Below, in pieces: positions 57,235-64,000 of a stretch of DNA of 64,000 nt. The DNA comes from Alligator mississippiensis. Lineage: Eukaryota > Chordata > Crocodylia > Alligatoridae. Where the stretch lies: the NCBI RefSeq assembly GCF_030867095.1, contig NC_081828.1:3363001-3427000 (forward strand). Direction: 5' to 3'. A program made the translations under genes and the position numbers. Below the pieces are notes generated by a model, which was given only the letters and a program-made list of their open reading frames with translations, searched no databases and had not been told where the DNA came from. The stretch's first letter is position 1. Every line of letters begins with the position of its first letter.

Positions 57235-57445
57235 TGCAACGGGCTGGAATTCAGGACACCTGGGTTCATCCCCAGCTCCGCCACTGACCTGCTGGGTGAC
57301 CTTGGGTGCCTCACTTCACCACTCTGTGCCTCAATGTCTCCAGTTGTAACCTGGGCATAATGGCATCGACCTCCTTGGCAAAGTGCTTTGAGATCCAGCA
57401 GTGAGAAGCCCTAGATAGCACTGACTATGATGAATAATATGGCCT
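57235..57445 (+). repeat. tRNA-derived SINE (MIR/CORE type), good copy
   Basis: Order: 'GGACACCTGGGTTCATCCCC' (B-box region), 'GCCACTGACCTGCTGGGTGA', 'CTCACTTCACCACTCTGTGC', 'AAAGTGCTTTGAGATCCAGC'. This is the clearest MIR-like copy in the window. Confidence 0.8.
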
Positions 57446-59099
57446 GGCCTTGCCTCAGACCCTTTTGCCTTTGTTTTGTATAAGCAGCTGATGCCATAGG
57501 TTGCTTCTGCCTCTCTAAACCAGTCAGTCTCCAGCCCTGCCTTCTTCCTGTCCTATTCATGGTCTCCCTTCCCCATCTGGCTACCTCCTTCTGCCTTTAC
57601 ATGTCAGAACCCCCCACTTCTCCATGCCATTAATGCTTCAGGGGAAGACACGTTCATATAACACAGGCAAGAGTGAATGCACGGCCTGCTTTTTCAGGGG
57701 CCGAGGTGTTCATGGGCACCTCAGGGGTGCAAGGAAAAGTCCAAATCTTCAGGCTAAATAAACTGCATCCTCTAACCTCCACATGGCAAGTGGCCGTCAC
57801 CTATGCAGAAGACGGTAGGAGCAATGAGAAGCACGAGGGGGAAACAGTCACCCAAGCGATACACGGGGGATGCACTGAGCGGAAAGAGAGGGGACCTTTT
57901 GGGCCGGCTGATGCAGCACGGACCACCACCGAGGTTTGCATTCCCAACAAAGCAGAGGGAGCTGCCTAGATGCATCAGGATCTCAGGCAGTGGGAAGTCA
58001 TGTGGAAGGAGCCCTGTGGGCATCCAGCAGACCGTGGCGGCTCCCTGGAGAACGTGGTAGCACAGCAGAAGTGGGCCTGGGTCAAGCTCTGAGAGAGTCG
58101 TCTCCAGCACCGGGAGGGAGCGTGAGCCCGGGGCAAAGAGCAGGCTCCTGATAGCTAAATAAAGGTCTGGACCGGAGGACTTTGTGCTGCTTCTTGCAGA
58201 GGGAGCTGATGCACTTAGGGCAGTACAAGGAATGGAAAAGCCAGAAGGAGTTTGCCAGGGATGGCACGGGGCCATCCATCCCACTGTCCTCAGGGCATCC
58301 CTCTGGGATGTGATGGGACGTGCCTTTCATCTCACCCGATCTACACTATGAACCACCCTCGAGCCATTTCTTAGCCTGCCTGTTTCCAGGCAAACGAAAG
58401 GATGAGACGTCCGGAGCCAGGACGTGTGTCCAAGACTTTGTAGTGAGAGGAACACCCAGAGCCAAACCCCTTCGGCTCTTGCTCCGATTGGATTTCCTCC
58501 ATGGGAATCTGCCCAAAACCAGCCCGCCGGTCTCCTTCCTTCCTCAGTCGCTGGCATGAAACAAATGCAAAGAGGCCAAAATCCCGGCTGGATTTTCCAG
58601 AGGTGGCAGGCACCACATCCATGCTCAGCCCCTGGGGAGAAGCTAGCCCTTGTTTTTTGGGGCCCTGCATGGCAAGATCTCTCTGCAGGTCTGCATTGCA
58701 GCCGGGGGTGGGGGTCACAGCCCGAGAGGCTGAAGGAGAAAGCTCTGTGCTGCCCTGCCAGACCATCCCTTTCCACACCTGGGCTCGCATCGAGTGTAGG
58801 GAGCATCTGACGTCGGGGATGGAGGATGCTTGCTGGTAGTATCTGGGGGCATCCAAACCCCAAGACCGCTGGGCTTGGGCCTGCACGTAGGATGCCTGCC
58901 AATGGATTTGGGGTCATCTGAAGTCCCGGGGTGATAGGTGTGGGATGGAGGATGCTCGCTGGTTGTAGCGCCACATACACGGCGTTTCGAACGGTGAGTT
59001 CTGCCTGCTCACTCGACACGGTTTTTGGAACGGTCGAATCCTGCTCAATCAATATGAGTTGGCACTGATTTGGCTAATTTGACCCGGAACAGGAACTAT

Positions 59100-59129
59100 A
59101 TAATAATAATTATAATAATAATAATAAAA
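59100..59129. repeat. (TAA)n microsatellite
   Basis: Imperfect TAA/TAAT run of about 30 bp. Confidence 0.9.
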
Positions 59130-61681
59130 TCCCTTTCAACACCTTTCTCTTCCCCTTCCTGCTGCCTGTGAACACAAGGTCACAGTGGCTTCATCGCTCC
59201 AAGCCTCACACCTGGCTCTTTCTCCAGCGAGGGCAGAAGTAGCCTGTGGCTCCCAAAGCATCGACCCCCGTTCACCGCACAGAGCCAGGGCCCCGCTCCA
59301 GCCCCGCTGACTTCGGCAGGGACCTGACAATGGGCTTCAGCTCGGTGGCTGGCCAGCGCTACGATGCCAGACCTTCCTCACGGGAAGCCGACGAGCTTGG
59401 AGCAGGGATGCTTTCCAGCCCGGGGCGATAGTTGGGAGATTTCGTGCCGCCGGTAGCTTTGCTCTTTGCCCAGACCCAAGCTCCCCGATCAGGGCTTATC
59501 GCAGCTTGCAGACCGCAGCCTCCTGAATGCTTGCCCCCGTCGGCTGCCAGCTCTCGCGGCTCGGGCCAGGCCAGGCCAGAAGGAGAATCCTTTTACCGCT
59601 CTGCGATCCACGTGTCTTTTTCCTCCTTTCTTTTCTGTCCATCGCTGTGCGCAAGGGATGGAGGAGGCTGCCAGGAGCAAGGGACCTGCCAGGGCTTTAT
59701 CTAGAGATTTCATTCAGCGGCGATCTGATTGATTTATGAACGCCATTGGAAACCTAGTCGAGCCTGAGAGCAGGCTGGAGGGGCGCGGGGAGGGAGATGC
59801 GGCTCAGGGAAATCCCAGCTACTGAGCGAAGGCAGAGATTGCTATCAGGTCCCTGCGTGGCTGTTTTATTGCCTTTGGAGCTGCTTTGCTTCTTGCTGCC
59901 AGATATTTCCATGAAAAAAAACCCTTCCTCTCTTTTGAGGCCCTGGGTATCTCGCTGCCTGTTATGCCTATCACAGCCCCTTAGAAACTTTCAATGGCAA
60001 AGCTGCTTTGCAAGGACGCGGGCTGGCAGAGATCAGCACTGCCGTCAAAGCAAGAGGTCGGAGGTTTCCTGGCAGGGAACATCTCCTAGCTCGAGTGGGA
60101 GCAGGTAGAAAACCCCCTGATGTTCCTTCCCAGATCACTTTGGCTGGGCTTGGGCTTTGGGTTCGGGGGCACGCGTTTCCTGCTGCCAGGAAAGGGAGCC
60201 CCGGGGGGTTCCTGCCCCGTGCTTACAGGCATAAAACCCCGTCCCGGGTCAGACCCCAGGTCCGTCGTACCCCGTCTCCAACGTCACGCGGGCACAGAGC
60301 GGAGGCTGGAAGGGAGTGACTGGGTCTGAGCAGATGCAGGCCTGTTCCCGCTGACTGCGCAGTAACTTAGTGCACAGTAAATTTAAGCCGGTGTAAATGC
60401 ATGTGTAAACACACACAAAAGGTAGAAACAGGCCTCCTGTTTGTGGTGGGGCAAAGTGCTCCGACCGAGGAACTGGCCGAGCCGCGTGTTTTACTTGCAA
60501 CGAGACCTTTCGGAGCTTTGAAACGGTTTTGAATAAAACGGAGGGAGATCACAGAGCCAGAGCAGTTGTTTTCAATTAAAAAAAAACAACCAAGAAGACA
60601 CCAAGAGGCGTCCGTTAAAAAACAGCCCAAACAGCACATTTGGGACTTTTCAGGATATTTTTTTTTCTTCTGTGTGCGTGCGAATTCAACACTTTTTAGC
60701 TGAACTCATCCACGTCTGCAAAATGGATTGGTTTTGCTGCATCTTCAGGTTTTGCTTTCCCCCCCCACCGCTCAAAAAAAAAGATAGCTCCAGCTGCAAA
60801 ATGTCCGTGGCAGTAATCCTTGCTTTTATGGTTTGGAGTTGGACATTGCAAAAAGATTAATTTTTGTGTAGCATGAGTAGCCTCAGGCTGATTTGCTTCC
60901 TCTGCAGTGGTGTGTTATCATTGCTTATTGCCCGCACTACAAGAGCGAATGGAAGAAAACGAGCATGGTGTGCCAAGGGATTTAGACACCTAACAAGGCA
61001 GCAAGATGCCTCCTAGTTTTACAAAATGTCCTAAAAAAGGAAGGTGGAAAGGGGGGTGGAAAATGAGCTGATCTGCAGACCCCCACTCTGTTTAGGGAAG
61101 TTTTATGAAGCCCACTGGGTGCTCCTCCCGAGAGCTGGCGGGGAGCAGGGGGCTCACGGAGGGCTTAAAAGTTGCATTCAGAGTTACCGACACGCTGCAA
61201 TAAGTCTTGGCCCCGAAAAGCACCCACGCGAGTATTACGTGAGCCACAGGGACAGCGGGGAAGAGAGAGAACTGCGGGGACCTCCTCCACCTGGATTGTC
61301 GAGTCAGCCTGAACATTTCTACATTTCTTTTAGGAAATTCCTAGGTTTTCAAAGAAAAAATCCCAGCCTCGAACACAGAGCGTGGTCCCCGCACGGTCCC
61401 TCTCTCTGCTCCTCTTTAGCATTTCCCTCGCGAAACTGGAAGATTGCTGGAAAAACCAAAAAATAACAGGACCAACCCCCAGGCTCCCCAAGTTATAATC
61501 ACCCACCCAAAAACCAGCTCCGCAAGCCTGTTGAGAAGCACTTGCTATCAGCTAGTAGCTGCTAGGACAATGACCGTCCCGCAATGCCGGAGGAGCTCGG
61601 CTGGTCTAAAGCAGAGGGATGAGGACGGAGCGAGGGGCCGAGAAGGAGGAACCAGCGAGCAAGAACTGATCCGTGTGAAGG

Positions 61682-61702
61682 GCAATTAGAGGGCCTAATT
61701 GC
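61682..61702. promoter_or_regulatory. Homeodomain-type palindrome (candidate)
   Basis: GCAATTAG, five bases, CTAATTGC: a perfect inverted repeat of an AATTA homeodomain core. It lies in repeat-poor DNA. Regulatory function is inference only. Confidence 0.35.
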
Positions 61703-62128
61703 TGGCCCTCGTTTTGGGGGTGTCACAGAGGAGGAAGGGGGGTTGGTGCATTGTGCAGAAAAATGACTTGGGGTTTCTTCACGTTGCCGTTGTGTGGAAA
61801 GCCAAAAAGACAAGGGAGTCGGATAAAGCACGGTGGCATCACGGAGGGAAACCTCAGGCTACGTGTCAGAGGGAAGCTCCTAACAGGCCCATGTGTGGCC
61901 ATCATCTCCCCCATCGGCTGTCGATATCTGAGAGGTGTGAAGACCCCCCACCCTGACTTTCAAGCTTGCCGTGCAAACAGCTGTGAGCTGGGAGCTGAAG
62001 CCACTCGGTGAGAGCGTGCCGGGAGCTATGCCTCCAAAATGCCCCGAGCAAACCCAGGCTGGAGTACTCCCCTCCCGCCTCATCCGCAACGCAGCTTCCC
62101 TGGGAATTATGTTGGGAACCTGCTGGAT

Positions 62129-62164
62129 CTAATTACCCAGTAATCTGCAAGCAGATGTAATTAG
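62129..62164. promoter_or_regulatory. Paired TAATTA sites, inverted (candidate)
   Basis: CTAATTAC (62,129-62,136) and GTAATTAG (62,157-62,164) are exact reverse complements 20 bases apart, with a TAATCT between them. Resembles clustered homeodomain sites in vertebrate enhancers; unproven. Confidence 0.35.
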
Positions 62165-62974
62165 GATGTCGTTAGAGGGTATTTACTGCAATGCTTTTAT
62201 GGTTTTACTGTGTAAGCGAGGAGTCAAGTCATTGCACTATTACACGGTCTTTGCGTCCATTGACGCCCCGTGTCTGACGCCTCCCAGAGAGCCGCGCTGA
62301 GGCCCGTGTATCTGCCTTTTCAGCGTCTGTCCGTCTGCATCACTGCACCGCTTTTCCTTCCTGGGAAGCATTACCGTCCCCCCAATGCTAGTGACACCCT
62401 CAAACCAGCCCCCGGGTCACGGGGCAGGGAGGCATGCTCGGGAAATGCTGAGATGGGCAAGATCAATGGGCTGGGGGTTCAGGACATGGCCCCAGGGACC
62501 CTTTCCCCTGCAAAGAAGCGGTGCCTAGCACAGCCCCTGTCCCAAAATACGGCCCCTCTGTGCTGGTGCGGTGCAAGGGGCACGACCCCAAGTGTGTTGT
62601 CTGTGCAAAGTCCCCTGCCCCTGACCTGTCTCCACAGTCTCATTTACACCCAGGTCACGCTGCCTGAACCGCCACGATGCACCTCCCGCCTGTCTCGCAC
62701 GGGGGTGAATGCCTACACCAGGTGGGAGGTCGGGCCCTCTCGAGGAGCCGCACTCAGTTCACGCACGCTCGGCTGCAAACCCTCGCTCCCCTGTCTTCTC
62801 TTTTCCCCGATTCCTTCTAGCCCAGTAGTGAGCAGAGACCTCACCAGAGGTCAGGGCCCGGCTGCACCGGGTGCTGTACGTTCCCTGCCCCAAACAGCTG
62901 GCAGCTACCACAGGTGGAGAGTGACAATGTGGGCATGTCTTGCAAAATAGAGATCGATTCAACTTCCAGAGTCA

Positions 62975-63030
62975 GCATAGAGAAGTGGGGCTGGAAGGAC
63001 CCTCCATCGAGTCCAACCCACATCCTTATC
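62975..63030 (-). mobile_element. CR1-type 3' end, minus strand
   Basis: 'GGGGCTGGAAGGACCCTCCA' then 'TCGAGTCCAACCCACATCC' matches the reverse complement of a CR1 terminus. Short and diverged. Confidence 0.55.
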
Positions 63031-63040
63031 TACATGTTCC

Positions 63041-63210
63041 AGTTTTGACAATCATATATTGTCTTGTATCTCATCGTATATCATATTCAGGGACCAACAT
63101 ATCAACATATTCTGGTTTTCATATCACCATATTCAGGGACATCAACTTATTCTGGTTTTGACTATCATATATATTGTCTTGTATCTCCTCATTTAGCATA
63201 TTCAGGGACT
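63041..63210. repeat. AT-rich tandem repeat
   Basis: The segment 'TTTTGACAATCATATATTGT' then 'CTTGTATCTC' at 63,043 recurs as 'TTTTGACTATCATATATATT' then 'GTCTTGTATCTC' at 63,156, a period near 113 bp. CATATTCAGGGAC or a close variant occurs three times. Confidence 0.75.
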
Positions 63211-63407
63211 CTACTGATATTTCTGTTTTTGTGGGTGGGTTGTCTTTTAGGGTGAACTGCCCCAAGACTTTCTGCCTAGGGTGGGATAGACATCTAAATA
63301 TGATTATTTATTCCTATCAATACTAATACAAGAAACATTGTAGGAGAAGGAGAGCACGTTTCACTCCTACCAGCTTGATGTGTTTGGATTGATTTAAGGG
63401 GTGTACA

Positions 63408-63665
63408 TTGTAGCTGGGTTGGTCTAAGGACACAGGCAGACACGTTTCTTTGGGTGAATCTGATATCTTTGATTAGACCAACTTAAATAGTCACTGTTGA
63501 GTTTCTTTTTCATGTTGTGCAGTTTCTATTTCAAACAGCAACATTCGATTTCTACAGGAAGGCTGTAGGTTGTAGCCGTGTTGGTCTAAGGAAAAGAAGA
63601 ATTTTTTCCACGTATTTGAGTTGGTCTAATCAAAGATATCAGATTTACCCAGAGAACCTTGTCTG
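63408..63665. mobile_element. Two opposed Penelope-like ends
   Basis: Copy one (63,408-63,490, minus) reads 'TTGTAGCTGGGTTGGTCTAA' then 'GGGTGAATCTGATATCTTTG'. Copy two (63,568-63,665) starts with the same 'GGTTGTAGCCGTGTTGGTCT' but continues in plus orientation with 'GAGTTGGTCTAATCAAAGAT' then 'ATCAGATTTACCCAGAGAAC'. It is therefore an internally inverted chimera. Confidence 0.65.
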
Positions 63666-64000
63666 CATTGATTTAAAAAAAAATTGAAAACATGCAAAAA
63701 ACTTCCAAACTGTGAGAATGGAAAAAAAATAAGCCCTGAATTGGCAGATTTGAGAAAAATTCTAACAAAAAAAAGAACATTCAAGGACAGAAAGTGTGCA
63801 AAGCCCTTCGATTCAAATGCCCTCCCTGTGCTGTCGGAAAGCAGGGGGCCAGCCCTGGCCGTCCCAGCAATGTCGTGCCCGGCGCTGTACGCAATCTGCA
63901 TCAAACGAGGCCCAGAGTGGCCATTTCCCGCTCTTAGACTCACAACTTTCACAAGCAAGTTGCAAAGGACCGAACAAATCTCCTAAGTATTACCCGTGAT

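Larger units (their letters stand above)
52790..64000. other. Probable intron or upstream DNA of the minus-strand gene
   Basis: No further exon recognised. Contains (TATC)n at 53,818-53,836, CR1 at 54,022-54,388, an hAT-like end near 55,650, a SINE at 57,235-57,445 and (TAA)n at 59,100-59,129. Beyond these lie the palindromes at 61.7 and 62.1 kb, a short tandem repeat at 63,041-63,210 and Penelope-like ends at 63.4-63.7 kb. 58,300-62,900 is mostly repeat-poor. Confidence 0.5.

Noticed and set aside
61044..61466. 140-codon plus-strand frame
   Set aside because: No similarity recognised and no supporting promoter or poly(A) site; kept as non-coding.

Overview
This is vertebrate genomic DNA: spliced genes, GT-AG introns, CpG-rich promoters, and long intergenic stretches filled with degraded retroelements. 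The dominant interspersed repeat is CR1 LINE of the archosaur/turtle type, with 3' ends resembling 'TTGGACTAGATG...TCCCTTCCA...'. MIR/CORE-type tRNA-SINEs, Penelope-like fragments and small DNA-transposon remnants are also present. The high GC content and this mixture suggest a sauropsid. A crocodilian is most likely and a turtle is possible; this is inferred from repeat style, not proven.

Layout. (1) Positions 1 to about 11,470, minus strand: the 5' half of POMGNT1 (protein O-mannose beta-1,2-N-acetylglucosaminyltransferase 1). A probable non-coding first exon and ten coding exons encode about 339 residues; the remaining half lies left of the window. (2) Positions 11.5-16.8 kb: intergenic, with one CR1 copy, a ~540-bp CR1-tailed repeat and a long CA/TA microsatellite. 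(3) Positions 16.8-25.3 kb, plus strand: LURAP1 (leucine rich adaptor protein 1). It has a CpG island, two coding exons separated by a 5.6-kb intron, and a probable poly(A) signal. The POMGNT1 and LURAP1 promoters face away from each other in the same order and orientation as in human 1p34. (4) Positions 25.3-52.1 kb: no gene found. It holds CR1 copies (including a head-to-head pair at 30.3-32.0 kb), hAT-like MITEs, SINEs and unique DNA. (5) Positions 52.18-52.79 kb, minus strand: a well-formed terminal exon (acceptor, 57-codon tail, stop, AATAAA) of a gene I could not identify. Its upstream exons lie to the right or outside the window. (6) Positions 52.8-64 kb: probably that gene's intron or upstream DNA. 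It holds a CR1, SINEs, inverted Penelope-like ends and two homeodomain-type palindromes.

The two recognised genes are unrelated in function. POMGNT1 extends O-mannose glycans on alpha-dystroglycan in the Golgi; LURAP1 is a cytoplasmic adaptor. Their pairing reflects conserved synteny, not a pathway. I found no operon-like or defence-like system and no convincing new multigene system. The best leads are the unidentified exon, a 288-bp inverted SINE pair inside LURAP1 intron 1, a C-rich tandem array just after LURAP1 exon 1, a coding GGGGCC tract, and a possible N-terminal extension of LURAP1.
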